From Deltaproteobacteria bacterium (GTDB lineage Bacteria; Desulfobacterota; Binatia; UBA12015), in the NCBI GenBank assembly GCA_016874715.1, contig VGTK01000047.1:1-34577 (forward strand): a stretch of 34,577 nucleotides of DNA. The letters run 5' to 3'. Position numbers and translations under genes: made by a program. Below, in pieces: positions 16,591 to 26,316 of this stretch. Position 1 is the stretch's first letter. The number at the start of each line of letters is the position of its first letter. The notes below the pieces were generated by a model that did not search any database, was not told the DNA's origin, and saw only the letters and a list, made by a program, of their open reading frames with translations.

Positions 16591-18021
16591 ATGCTCTTCA
16601 ACAGCCTCTACTTCCTCGTCTTTCTCGCGCTGGTGCTGATCGTTTATCACGCCGCGCTGCGCTCGTTCGCAGCGCGCAAGGTGTTCCTGCTCGCGGCGAG
16701 CTGGCTGTTCTACGCGACGTGGAGCCCGCGCTTCCTGGTGCTGCTGATCGCGACCACGTGGATCGACTTCCAGCTGGCGCGGATCATCCATCGCACGCGG
16801 GCGGTCTCGCCGGCGCGCGCACGCGCGCTGTTGATCGCGAGCCTGTGCCTGAACCTCGGGCTGCTCGCGTACTTCAAGTACGGCCTCTTCCTCTACGACT
16901 CGGCGGGTGCCGTGCTCGCTCTGCCCCCGGCCCCGGGCTTCCTCGCCGTGGTCGTGCCGCTCGGCATCTCGTTCTACACGTTCCACTCGATCAGCTACGT
17001 GATCGACACGTACCGTGGCATCCGACCGCCGACCGACTCGTTTCCGGATTTCGCACTTTATGTCGCCTTCTTTCCCCAGCTGATCGCCGGTCCGATCACC
17101 CGCTGGGGCTTCTTCGGTCCGCAGCTCGCCACGCAGCCGCACGTCGGCATGGCGCGCATCGAGGCATCGCTGTTCCTGCTGGCGGTCGGCTACGTCAAGA
17201 AGGTCGTCTGCGCCGACTCGCTCGGCAGCTTCGTCGACGGCGTGTACGGCAACATCGGCGAGCACGGCTGGATCGAGCTTCTGGTCGCGATCTACGCTTA
17301 CGCGTTCCAGATCTACTTCGACTTCTCGGGCTACACCGACATCGCCATGGGCGTCGCCGGACTCCTCGGCTTCCGGCTGCCGGAGAACTTCCGGCACCCG
17401 TATCTGGCCGAGAACCCGAGCGAGTTCTGGCGCCGCTGGCACATCTCGCTGTCCACGTGGCTGCGCGACTACCTCTACGTGCCGCTCGGCGGAAACCGAC
17501 GCGGCACCGCGCGCACGTACGTCAATCTCCTGATCACGATGCTGCTCGGCGGACTGTGGCACGGAGCGGCGTGGACGTTCGTCGTCTGGGGCGGCTTTCA
17601 CGGCCTGTGGCTGGCCGCGCACCGCGCCCTCTCGGGTCGCGACTGGTGGCGGACGGGCCTCGGGACCGGCGACGCCGCTGCCCCGGAGGCACCGCGTACG
17701 CCGCGGTGGCTGCGCCGCACCGCGACGTTCCACCTCGTCGCACTCGCATGGGTCCCGTTCCGCGCGGCCTCGCTGGGAGACGCGCTCGCGTTCTTCGATG
17801 GCCTGGCCTCCGGCCGGCGGCTCCTCCATCCGCTTCCGGTCGGGCCCATCCTGCTCGTGCTGATCGGCTTCGCGACGCACGGCCTCGCCACGCGCCTCGA
17901 GATCGCGTCGTGGTGGCGCACGGTCCCGCGCCCCGTCCAGGGCGCCGCCTACGGTCTGGTCGTCATTCTCATGGCGTTGTTCCATGCACAGTCGGGACGA
18001 TTCATCTACTTCCAGTTCTGA
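16591..18021 (+). CDS. MBOAT-family O-acyltransferase (AlgI-like)
   Basis: 476 aa, polytopic inner-membrane protein with about ten hydrophobic segments. MBOAT signatures: PLGISFYTFHSISYVID (about 129-145), FPQLIAGPI, DFSGYTDIAMG and FWRRWHISLSTWLRDYLYVP. The catalytic His324 sits in GGLWHGAAW, with a second conserved His337 in WGGFHG. Family members such as AlgI, PatA and DltB pass acyl groups across the membrane to exported polysaccharide or wall polymers. The overlapping downstream gene encodes an SGNH protein, the usual partner that completes acyl transfer outside. No strong Shine-Dalgarno precedes ATG 16591. The acceptor polymer is not identified. Confidence 0.95.
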   Translation: MLFNSLYFLVFLALVLIVYHAALRSFAARKVFLLAASWLFYATWSPRFLVLLIATTWIDFQLARIIHRTRAVSPARARALLIASLCLNLGLLAYFKYGLFLYDSAGAVLALPPAPGFLAVVVPLGISFYTFHSISYVIDTYRGIRPPTDSFPDFALYVAFFPQLIAGPITRWGFFGPQLATQPHVGMARIEASLFLLAVGYVKKVVCADSLGSFVDGVYGNIGEHGWIELLVAIYAYAFQIYFDFSGYTDIAMGVAGLLGFRLPENFRHPYLAENPSEFWRRWHISLSTWLRDYLYVPLGGNRRGTARTYVNLLITMLLGGLWHGAAWTFVVWGGFHGLWLAAHRALSGRDWWRTGLGTGDAAAPEAPRTPRWLRRTATFHLVALAWVPFRAASLGDALAFFDGLASGRRLLHPLPVGPILLVLIGFATHGLATRLEIASWWRTVPRPVQGAAYGLVVILMALFHAQSGRFIYFQF

Positions 18022-19156
18022 GGTCCTCGGCGGCTTCGCCGGCGAGGGCGGACGGAACGGCCGCGAATCTCCGTCGGACGTGAGGCGTGCCTGGCTCGCG
18101 CTGGCGGTACCGTTCGTCGCCGTCGTCGCGGCGGCCCTGGCGCTCCTGTGGACGTATCGCGAGCCGCTCGCGAGGATCGGCGCGGGGCGGGGTGCGGTCG
18201 AGCGCGGTACGCTCCGCAGGATCGAGAGGTGGCGGCGGAAGCCGGTGATGCTCCCGCGCATGGTCCTGCTGGGCGACTCCCTGAACGTGTGCGCGACCCC
18301 GCCCGCCCCACCGATGACCACCGTCGCGCACGGGGTACGCACGGTGGTGAACCGTGGTCGCCCTCGGTATGACGTGGTCGATCTGACGCAGCCCGGTCTC
18401 CTGCCACTGTACTACTACGCGCTGCTCGACGACGCGCTCGAGACACCGGTGTCGCTGGTCGTGCTCGAGCTGAATCTCCGGACGTTCCTCGACTCGCAGG
18501 TCCGCGCGGGCGAGGCGCGGCTGCCCGGGCTCGCGCGCAACCTGGACTTCGTCGACGCGTTGCGCGTCCACGAGGCCCTGGAGCGCGAGGGCATGTCCGC
18601 CTTCGATCCGCCGATCATGCGTCTCAAGGAGCAGCTCGGCCTGCTCTACGTTCTCGAGGGCGCCCGCCAGGGAGCGCTCGACCTGCTCGACGCCGGCGCC
18701 GCCTGGGCGACCGCGGCGCTGGGCGTACCCCGGCGGGCGTACCCTCCGTTCGGAGAAGTGACGCGCCGGATGTTGCTCTCGTACATGGTGGACTACGCGA
18801 GCCACCCGAACGCGACCGTCATCCGCGAGGCCGTGCGCGAGCTGCACGCGGCACGCGTCCCGGTGATCGTGTACGTCTCGCCGATCGACGTCGAGCGGCT
18901 GCGCGGCACGGGCGACTTCGACCCGGAGGAGCTCGCGCGCCGGCTCGAGGAGCTGCGCGTCAGCATCGGCCTGACGAGTGTGGAGTGGCTCGATCTGCAC
19001 GCGACATTGCCGTCGGAGCGCTTTCGTGACTACCAGAACCACCTGAAGTTCGAAGGTTGCGCCGAGGTCGGCCGCCCGCTCGCGGAGCGCGCCCTGCGCC
19101 TTTCCGCGAAGCAGCGGGCGGACGCACGGCGCACCGCGGCCGGCACTGCCCGCTGA
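17984..19156 (+). CDS. SGNH-family partner of the MBOAT acyltransferase (AlgJ/DltD-like role)
   Basis: 390 aa, start ATG 17984, overlapping the MBOAT gene by 38 bp. A membrane anchor (about 36-57) follows a charged N-terminus. Block I is MVLLGDSLNVC with Ser99 as nucleophile; a later YQNHLKFEG supplies the block V His; a block III N is not obvious. Paired MBOAT and SGNH genes are the standard module for O-acylation of exported polysaccharides, with the SGNH protein acting extracytoplasmically, so operon context gives most of the functional call. The sequence between blocks is long and divergent. A hairpin separates it from the convergent small gene at 19248. Confidence 0.75.
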   Translation: MHSRDDSSTSSSEVLGGFAGEGGRNGRESPSDVRRAWLALAVPFVAVVAAALALLWTYREPLARIGAGRGAVERGTLRRIERWRRKPVMLPRMVLLGDSLNVCATPPAPPMTTVAHGVRTVVNRGRPRYDVVDLTQPGLLPLYYYALLDDALETPVSLVVLELNLRTFLDSQVRAGEARLPGLARNLDFVDALRVHEALEREGMSAFDPPIMRLKEQLGLLYVLEGARQGALDLLDAGAAWATAALGVPRRAYPPFGEVTRRMLLSYMVDYASHPNATVIREAVRELHAARVPVIVYVSPIDVERLRGTGDFDPEELARRLEELRVSIGLTSVEWLDLHATLPSERFRDYQNHLKFEGCAEVGRPLAERALRLSAKQRADARRTAAGTAR

Positions 19157-19210
19157 TCGCCGCGCGGGCGGGCGTGGGTGCTTCGCCGAGGGAAAGGCTC
19201 GACCTCGCGC

Positions 19211-19239
19211 CCGGCCGGACGGAAGGACCGTCCGGTCGG
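19211..19239. terminator. Bidirectional terminator-like hairpin
   Basis: CCGGCCGGACGG and CCGTCCGGTCGG form a 12-bp stem (one G-T pair) around AAGGA in the short gap between the convergent SGNH partner and the small secreted-protein gene. It lies 55 bp after one stop and 8 bp after the other. Confidence 0.55.
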
Positions 19240-19247
19240 GCATGCGA

Positions 19248-19556
19248 TCATCCGAAGCCGCCGCCCCCGGTGCTATCGCACGGGAAGACCTCCGACCCGA
19301 CGAGGTCGTACATCTTCCTCCGCAGCACCTCGCACGAGGGGTGCTCGGATGCGGGGCAGTCCTGCGCTTCCCAGTACGCCACGCACAGGCCCCGCGCGCG
19401 GCCGCCGAACGCGTTGCACACCTGCTCTTCGGCAGGCGGATCGGTGTCCGGCGTGCCGCCGCCGAAGGCCAGCGCCTGCGTCGGCGCGAAGCTGAGCGCC
19501 AGCATCAGAGCCGCCGCCGCGGCGAGGCCCGGAAATCGTCGTCGAAACATCATCAT
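19248..19556 (-). CDS. Small secreted Cys-rich protein
   Basis: 102 aa from the first of three successive ATGs (19556, 19553, 19550); a GGAGG sequence is best spaced for the third. Signal peptide: FRRR, then a hydrophobic core about 9-22, cleavage near TQALA-FG. The mature part is about 70 residues with five Cys (47, 58, 67, 75, 93) in the pattern C-x10-C-x8-C-x7-C-x17-C, including GRARGLCVAYWEAQDC. I recall similar 'GRARGLC-AYCEAMDC' motifs in secreted proteins of uncultured deltaproteobacterial genomes, but know no function. The odd Cys count leaves one free or paired in a dimer. Confidence 0.7.
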   Translation of the reverse strand: MMMFRRRFPGLAAAAALMLALSFAPTQALAFGGGTPDTDPPAEEQVCNAFGGRARGLCVAYWEAQDCPASEHPSCEVLRRKMYDLVGSEVFPCDSTGGGGFG

Positions 19557-19606
19557 GCCCCTCCACTCCGAGTTGGAAAGTTGCCGTCGAGTCGGCGCCG
19601 CGGAGA

Positions 19607-19879
19607 TCAGCAAGCGCTGGTCCAAGCGGATGGCGCCGCTCGTTCATGAAAGGGCAAAGGCTTTTCCCGGTGCGCGGCGAGCCGGGCGTCGCTCCCGTGT
19701 CGGTGACGACGGAATCGCGACGCTGCCGGCGGGTCGCGAGGCGCGGGTGGCCCGGAAGCATGAGGCCGCGACCTTGGTCGTAACGGCATCGTCATCATCT
19801 CGCGCGCCGCGGCGTCGCGCGGATCGCTGCCGCTGGCGGCGATGAACGTGATTCCGAGGAGCAGTGCGAACCTGGTCAT
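19607..19879 (-). CDS. Small hypothetical protein with signal-peptide-like N-terminus
   Basis: 90 aa. AGGTGA lies a good distance upstream of ATG 19879, and the first 18 residues (TRFALLLGITFIAAS) look like a signal peptide. After about residue 30 the sequence becomes Arg/Pro/His-rich and lacks domain features, as an out-of-frame reading would. It could be a real small secreted protein, or one frameshifted soon after the signal peptide. It lies upstream of the Cys-rich gene on the same strand. The RBS and hydrophobic start are the only support. Confidence 0.3.
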   Translation of the reverse strand: MTRFALLLGITFIAASGSDPRDAAAREMMTMPLRPRSRPHASGPPAPRDPPAASRFRRHRHGSDARLAAHREKPLPFHERAAPSAWTSAC

Positions 19880-19991
19880 GGCGTCACCTGCACGGGCGAG
19901 ACGTCGGCCGGCGGAGGAAATCCGGAAGTTTCGCAGGCGGGTCGGGCAGGACGGCGCGCGTACCTGCGCCGGCGATCCGGACGTGCGTCAC

Positions 19992-21020
<1,029 letters not shown>

Positions 21021-21034
21021 GGTCGGGACTTCCT

Positions 21035-23050
21035 TCAGCGGGCGGCCCGCACGGCGTCGAGCGCGCGCGGGTTGTCGAGCGCCGACACGTCGCCGAGCGC
21101 GGGCGGCGGCGTTCCCGCGGGCAGCGCGCCGGGGTGGGAGGTCAGGTACACGGCGCGGATCAGACGGCGCATCACCTTCGCGTTGCGCGTCTTCGGCAGC
21201 TCGGTGACGAAGCGGATGGCGTCGGGCTTCATCGCCTTGCCGAGACCGTCGACCACGCGCTGCGACAGCTCGCCGCGCAGCGCGTCCGTCGCCTCGACGC
21301 CGGAGCGCGGCACCGCGAAGCACACCAGCGCGCCGCCCTTCACCTCGTGCGGCACCTCGATCGCGGCGGCCTCGACCACGCCGGGGTGCGCGACGACCAG
21401 CGACTCGACCTCGGCGGGCCCCAGGCGCTTGCCGGCGATCTTGATCGTGTCGTCGGAGCGGCCCTCGATGAACCACTGGCCGTGCTCGTCGATGCGCGCC
21501 CAGTCGCCGTGCACCCACACGTCGGGGAAGCGCGACCAGTAGGTCTCCTCGTAGCGCTTCGGGTCGCGCCAGAAGCCCTGCGTCATGCCCGGCCACGGCT
21601 GCTTGACGACCAGCTCGCCGACCGCGCCGCGCACGGGCTTCCCGCTCTCGTCGAGGACGTCGGCGTCGACGCCGAGGATCGGCACGGAGAAGCCGCACGG
21701 CTCGAGCGGGTGCAGCATGGTGCAGCCGACGATGCCGCCGCCGATCTCGGTGCCGCCGCTGTAGTTGACGATCGGGCAGCGGGAGCATCCCACCTCGCGC
21801 GCGAACCACAGGTACGGCTCCGGATTCCACGCCTCGCCGCTCGAGCCGAGCACGCGCAGCGACGACAGGTCGTGCATCTTCGGCCAGCTCGTGCCGTGCG
21901 ACGACAGCGCGCGGATCACCGTCGGCGCGACGCCGAGGTGCGTGACGCGGTGGCGCGCGACCATCTCCCAGAGCCGCCCCGGATCGGGGAAGTCCGGCAC
22001 GCCCTCGAACAGCACCATGCTCGCGCCGAGCGACAGCGTGCCGAGGATCTCCCACGGGCCCATCACCCAGCCGATGTCGGTGACCCACAGCATGCGGTCG
22101 CCGGCCTCGACGTCGAAGCAGGTCGCCATGTCGGTCGCGATCTTGAGCGGGAAGCCGCCGTGCGTCGCGACCACGCCCTTCGGGCGTCCCGTCGTCCCCG
22201 AGGTGTACATCACCAGTGCGGGATCGTCGGACGAAGTCTGCGCCGTCGGCGGCGCGGACGGCAGCGCGTCGTCGGTCGCGGGCCACCAGTGGTCGCGGCC
22301 GACCGTCCACGGCACGGTCTCCTCGCCCGGCACGCTGCCTCCGGCCGGGCCGGCGCTGGCGCGCGGCACGACCAGCACCGCCGCGACGCTCGCGCCGCCG
22401 AGCTCGATCGCCCGGTCGGCGGTGGCCTTCATGGCGACGTGCGTGCCGCGGCGGAAGAACGCGTCGGCGGTGATCAGCGCCTTCGCGGCCGAGTCCTCGA
22501 GCCGCGTCGCGACCGCTTCGGCGCCGTAGCCGGAGAAGCACGGCACCGCGATCGCACCGAGCTTCAGCGTCGCCATCAGCGCCGCGACCGTCTCGGGCAG
22601 CATCGGCAGGAACAGCGCCACGCGATCGCCGTGCTCGACCCCGAGCGCGGCGAGGCGTGCGGCGCAGCGGTCGGTCTCGGCCGCGAGCTCGGCGAGCGTC
22701 CACGAGCGGCGGCTGCCGTCGTCGCCCTCCCAGAGCACCGCCACCTCGGAGGCGCGCAGCGGCAGCCAGCGGTCGAGGCAGAGCTGCGCCGCGTTGATCC
22801 GGCCGTCGACGAACCAGCGCGGCCAGGCGGGGCCGCGGCTCGCGTCGAGCACGCGGGACCAGGGCGCGAGCCACGTGAAGCCGAGCTCGTCGAGCAGCGC
22901 AGGCCAGAACGCCTCCGGATCGGCGATCGAGAGGCGGTGCAGCTCGGCGTAGCCCTGGGGCGTCGCCGGCAGGCCGCGCGCGGTCAGGAACCGGCCGAGG
23001 CGGCTCGTGCGCGCGCGCCCGGGATCGGGCGTGAAGATCCAGTCGGCCAC
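21035..23050 (-). CDS. Acetyl-CoA-synthetase-like acyl-CoA ligase (ANL superfamily)
   Basis: About 671 aa from GTG 23050; longer upstream starts give Arg/Ala/Pro-rich noise. It activates a carboxylic acid as acyl-AMP, then acyl-CoA. An ACAS-type N-terminal domain (with WFVDGRINAAQLCLDRW) precedes the P-loop VMYTSGTTGRPKG (about 278-290), the A5 motif NYSGGTEIGGG, the hinge/A8 region GRSDDTIKIAGKRLGPAE, and the A10 motif KTRNAKVMRR with catalytic Lys625. The length and N-terminal domain resemble acetyl-, propionyl- or acetoacetyl-CoA synthetases rather than long-chain ligases; the exact acid is uncertain. Lys625 may be an acetylation control site as in Acs. Co-transcribed with DAHP synthase and divergent from the LLM oxidoreductase. 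Confidence 0.9.
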   Translation of the reverse strand: MADWIFTPDPGRARTSRLGRFLTARGLPATPQGYAELHRLSIADPEAFWPALLDELGFTWLAPWSRVLDASRGPAWPRWFVDGRINAAQLCLDRWLPLRASEVAVLWEGDDGSRRSWTLAELAAETDRCAARLAALGVEHGDRVALFLPMLPETVAALMATLKLGAIAVPCFSGYGAEAVATRLEDSAAKALITADAFFRRGTHVAMKATADRAIELGGASVAAVLVVPRASAGPAGGSVPGEETVPWTVGRDHWWPATDDALPSAPPTAQTSSDDPALVMYTSGTTGRPKGVVATHGGFPLKIATDMATCFDVEAGDRMLWVTDIGWVMGPWEILGTLSLGASMVLFEGVPDFPDPGRLWEMVARHRVTHLGVAPTVIRALSSHGTSWPKMHDLSSLRVLGSSGEAWNPEPYLWFAREVGCSRCPIVNYSGGTEIGGGIVGCTMLHPLEPCGFSVPILGVDADVLDESGKPVRGAVGELVVKQPWPGMTQGFWRDPKRYEETYWSRFPDVWVHGDWARIDEHGQWFIEGRSDDTIKIAGKRLGPAEVESLVVAHPGVVEAAAIEVPHEVKGGALVCFAVPRSGVEATDALRGELSQRVVDGLGKAMKPDAIRFVTELPKTRNAKVMRRLIRAVYLTSHPGALPAGTPPPALGDVSALDNPRALDAVRAAR

Positions 23051-23271
23051 GGCGCCCTGCTTAGCATCCCGCGCCGGGCGATGCGCCGACTTCCGCGCGC
23101 CGCGCACGGGCCGCGGCGACGCCCCGGCCGCGCGGCCGCGACCAGCTCGCCGGGCTGGGGACGGCAGCGAGCGGGAGCCCGGGGCCGCGTGCGCGACCGA
23201 GAAGATCGACATCCCGCTCCGAGCCCGATGCACGCTTGCGGCGTGCGTCCGCGATGGGGCAGATTCGCCGC

Positions 23272-24186
23272 ATGAAGCTCGGCATCTTTCTCCCGCTGAT
23301 CGGCGCCCGCGACGCGAGCGCGCTTCCGGAGCTCCTCGCCACCGCGGCACGCACCGCGGAGGAGTGCGGCTTCCACTCGCTCTGGTTCCCCGAGCACGTG
23401 GTGCTGTTCGACGAGTTCAGGTCGAAGTACCCATACTCGGCGGACGGCTCGCTGCCGATGCCGTCCGGCCACGGCATGCTCGAGCCGTTCACCGCGATCG
23501 CGTTCGCGGCCGCGGTGACCAGGAAGATCCGCCTCGGCACGGGCATCTGCATCCTTCCCCAGCGCTCGCCGATCTACACCGCGAAGCAGGTCGCGGACTG
23601 CGACGTGCTGAGCGGCGGACGCGTCGACTTCGGCGTCGGCATCGGCTGGCTGCGCGAGGAGTTCCAGGCGCTGGGCGTCGAGTTCGAGGGCCGGGCGCAG
23701 CGTACGCGCGAGTACATCGCGGCGATGCGCTCGCTGTGGAGTGACGACGTCTCGGAGCACCAGGGGCATTTCCTGCACATCCCGCCGCTGCGCATGTTCC
23801 CGAAGCCGCTGCAGCAGCCGCACCCGCCGATCGTCTTCGGCGGCCACAGCGACCGCGCGCTGCGCCGCGTCGCCGACCTCGGCGACGGCTGGTTCGCGTT
23901 CGACGTGCTGCCCGACGAGATCCGGCCGCGCATCGAGACGCTCAACGGCGTCCTGTCGCGGCGCGGCCGGCGTCCGGACTCGATCGAGATCAGCGCGTCG
24001 CCCTACATGAAGCCGGGCCGCGACGCGGCGACGCTGCGCGGCTACGCCGACGCGGGCGTCGACCAGATGATCCAGGTGGTGTTCGCGGGCTCGCCCGACG
24101 ACGCGAAGCGCGAGATCGAGTCGCTCGCGGCGGACCTGATACCGGCCGCGCGCGAGATCGAGCCGCGCCGCCGTCCGCACCACTGA
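23272..24186 (+). CDS. LLM-class F420-dependent oxidoreductase (Rv2161c-like)
   Basis: 304 aa from ATG 23272, which gives the usual MKLGIFLP start (ATG 23254 is an in-frame alternative). Luciferase-like monooxygenase fold: SLWFPEHV strand (37-43), RLGTGICILPQRSP (88-100), the conserved AKQVADCDVLSGGR (105-117) and GVGIGWLREEF (121-131), which bind the deazaflavin/flavin. These are the marks of the TIGR03619-type subgroup, most of which use F420. Cofactor use is inferred; F420 biosynthesis genes are not in this window. It is transcribed toward the secreted-protein/P450 region. Substrate unknown; relatives act on lipids, alcohols and xenobiotics. Confidence 0.88.
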   Translation: MKLGIFLPLIGARDASALPELLATAARTAEECGFHSLWFPEHVVLFDEFRSKYPYSADGSLPMPSGHGMLEPFTAIAFAAAVTRKIRLGTGICILPQRSPIYTAKQVADCDVLSGGRVDFGVGIGWLREEFQALGVEFEGRAQRTREYIAAMRSLWSDDVSEHQGHFLHIPPLRMFPKPLQQPHPPIVFGGHSDRALRRVADLGDGWFAFDVLPDEIRPRIETLNGVLSRRGRRPDSIEISASPYMKPGRDAATLRGYADAGVDQMIQVVFAGSPDDAKREIESLAADLIPAAREIEPRRRPHH

Positions 24187-24344
24187 CGAGCGGGATCGCT
24201 TCGGGTGGCTCGGGCGTGGGGGCGCCGGCCCGTGCGCGCCGGCGCGCCGGTGCGCACGGGCGTGCCGCACGGCAGCCGGTCGCCGGGCGGGCCGGGCGGG
24301 CACGCCGCTAAAGTGCTGCGCCGCGTGGGCCGCAAAGCGGGGAG

Positions 24345-24935
24345 ATGGCGACCCTGTCGCGGGTGGAAGTCGCAGCCCTCGCGCTGCTTCTTCTGGGGCT
24401 GGGCGCGGGGCCTGCCGCGGCCCTGAGCGACGACCTCCGGTCGAGCGAGAGGCAGCCCGGAGCCGCGCTCGTCGCACCGTTCGACGTCGGCGCCGGCCAC
24501 GCGAGCTTCCTCGTCGTGTCGCAGATCGGCGGGCGCGACGCCGTCGCGACGCACTGGACCTTCTGGTCGGAGTCCTGCGAGCACCTGCTCGACGTCTGGA
24601 TCTGCCTCACGGCGGAGGACACGGTGGTCGTCGACCTGTCCGACGTGCGCGCGGTCGGTGAGGACAACGACCGCTGCGGTCCGGTGGCGAACCTGGCCGG
24701 GGAGCGCGGCTTCGTCGTCCTGACCGCGTTCGAGCCCGGTCCCAAATGCATCGACCCGATCCGCCGTGTCCCGGTGGACGACGCCATCGTCGGCTCGTTC
24801 ACCATCGCCTCGCTCGCGACGAGCAGTGCCTTCGGCGCCGACGCGGTCGCCTACGGCCTCGACGACTCCGGCGCCTACGTCGCGCGGCCCGACCACGAGC
24901 TGCCGTGGATCGACCCGCGGACGTTCACTCCGTAG
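24345..24935 (+). CDS. Secreted hypothetical protein, possibly cut short by an in-frame TAG
   Basis: 196 aa. Signal peptide: hydrophobic residues about 9-24, cleavage near GPAAA-LS. The mature part is Cys-containing and beta-rich (VAPFDVGAGHASFLVVSQIG, THWTFWSESCEHL, DTVVVDLSDV), like a family of uncharacterised secreted deltaproteobacterial proteins; no enzyme motif is seen. The frame stops at TAG 24933-24935. The same frame remains open beyond and reads like normal protein for about 45 codons (SIGESSVIPTGARESGPG, then LEPLAGIRSGVELCDGNEA) with strong GC third positions. This suggests a nonsense mutation, readthrough or a base error. A GGGGAG lies directly before the ATG, closer than ideal. 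Confidence 0.7.
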   Translation: MATLSRVEVAALALLLLGLGAGPAAALSDDLRSSERQPGAALVAPFDVGAGHASFLVVSQIGGRDAVATHWTFWSESCEHLLDVWICLTAEDTVVVDLSDVRAVGEDNDRCGPVANLAGERGFVVLTAFEPGPKCIDPIRRVPVDDAIVGSFTIASLATSSAFGADAVAYGLDDSGAYVARPDHELPWIDPRTFTP

Positions 24936-25110
24936 TCGATCGGAGAGTCGTCGGTCATCCCGACGGGTGCGCGCGAGAGCGGGCCGGGGGGCGTCGCGCT
25001 CGAGCCTCTCGCCGGCATCCGCAGCGGCGTCGAGCTCTGCGACGGGAACGAGGCACGCGCGTCGCTGCCGTCGCTCGGACCCGGCCGGCGCCGCGTGCTA
25101 GGGAGACGGA

Positions 25111-26286
25111 GTGACTTCCCCGAGCCCCGCCCGGTCGCTGTTCGACCCTGCGGTCGCGAACGACCCGTACCCCTTCTACGCGTACCTGCGCCGCGAGGCG
25201 CCGGTGGCACCGCTCGGGCTGATGGACCTGTGGGGCATCGCGCGCCACGAGGACGTCCTGCGCGTGCTGCGCGACCCCGAGACCTTCTCGTCGGTGGTCG
25301 GACAGCGCCGCGGCGACGGCGAAGAGCTGCCGAGCATGCTGTTCAACGACCCGCCGCTGCACACGCGGCTCAGGAGCCTCATCGCCAAGGCGTTCACGCC
25401 GCGCGTGGTCGAGCTGCAGCGCGAATCGATCGCCGCACGCTCGAAGCAACTCGTCGACGCGATGCTCGCGAAGGGCGATCCCGACATCGTGCTGGACCTC
25501 GCCTACCCGCTGCCGGTGATGGTGATCGCGCACATGCTCGGCGTCGCGGACGGCGACCACGCGACGTTCAAGCGCTGGTCGGACGCCATCATCGAGAACG
25601 TGGCGCCGATTCTCCTGACCGGCGACGACAGCGCGCTCGCCGACGTCAATCAGGAGTTCGACGCTTACTTCTCGAAGCGCCTCGCCAAGCTGCGCCGCGA
25701 GCCCGAGGACAACCTGCTGAGCGAGCTGGTTCACGTCGAGACCGACGAGGGGAAGCTCGGGGAGCTCGAGCTGCTCATGTTCTGCCGGCTGCTGCTCGTC
25801 GCCGGCAACGAGACCACGACCGGGCTCATCGTGAACGCGACCCGTGCGCTCGCGGAGTACCCGGACGTCCTGCAACGCGTTCGCGGCGACCTCACGCTGC
25901 TCCCCGCCGCCATCGAGGAGGCGCTGCGCTACTACGCGCCCTTCCCGGCGACCTTCCGCCGCACCACGCGCGAGGTCGAGGTCGGCGGCGCGACCATTCC
26001 GGCGGACACCCGCGTGCTGGTGCTCCTCGCGTCCGCCAATCGCGACGAGCGGGCGTTCGAGCATCCGGACGAGTTCCGCCTCGACCGCGGCACGAACCGG
26101 CACGTCGCGTTCGGCATGGGCATCCACTACTGCGTCGGCGCGCCGCTGGCGCGTCTCGAGGCCGAGGTCGCGCTGCGCGATCTGCTGCCGCGCATCACGG
26201 GCGTGAGCATCGTGCCGGGTCAGGCCGCGGCGCTGCTGCGCCCGGGCGGCCCGAAGTCGCTCCGCGTGACCTTCACCACACCCTGA
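25111..26286 (+). CDS. Cytochrome P450
   Basis: 391 aa, a typical soluble bacterial P450. Start GTG 25111 has GGGAGA just upstream. The I-helix oxygen-activation motif AGNETTTG is at 231-238, with the usual acid-Thr pair as Glu234-Thr235. The K-helix ExxR is Glu270-Arg273 (EEALRYYAP). The heme loop FGMGIHYCVGAPLARLE gives proximal ligand Cys341. All catalytic landmarks are intact. It needs electrons from a ferredoxin and reductase, which are not adjacent. Class is nearest CYP107/CYP125-type soluble enzymes by general look only; substrate unknown. It follows the interrupted secreted-protein gene and is convergent with the alcohol dehydrogenase, fitting a local oxidative pathway. Confidence 0.95.
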   Translation: MTSPSPARSLFDPAVANDPYPFYAYLRREAPVAPLGLMDLWGIARHEDVLRVLRDPETFSSVVGQRRGDGEELPSMLFNDPPLHTRLRSLIAKAFTPRVVELQRESIAARSKQLVDAMLAKGDPDIVLDLAYPLPVMVIAHMLGVADGDHATFKRWSDAIIENVAPILLTGDDSALADVNQEFDAYFSKRLAKLRREPEDNLLSELVHVETDEGKLGELELLMFCRLLLVAGNETTTGLIVNATRALAEYPDVLQRVRGDLTLLPAAIEEALRYYAPFPATFRRTTREVEVGGATIPADTRVLVLLASANRDERAFEHPDEFRLDRGTNRHVAFGMGIHYCVGAPLARLEAEVALRDLLPRITGVSIVPGQAAALLRPGGPKSLRVTFTTP

Positions 26287-26316
26287 CGCCCCCGGGGGGC
26301 GCGCCCCGAGCGGGGC
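26287..26316. terminator. Two hairpins filling a convergent gap
   Basis: CGCCCCCGGGGGGCG (26287-26301) and GCCCCGAGCGGGGC (26303-26316, a 5-bp stem with a 4-base loop) occupy the entire 30-bp space between the P450 and dehydrogenase stop codons. They are well placed to end transcription in both directions. Confidence 0.5.

Noticed and set aside
16363..18342. 659-codon frame antisense to the MBOAT gene
   Set aside because: The sense strand carries an intact MBOAT protein with catalytic His; the antisense product is charged low-complexity.
19057..19845. 262-codon forward frame across the small secreted-protein genes
   Set aside because: Composition is noise-like and it is antisense to a gene with signal peptide and RBS.
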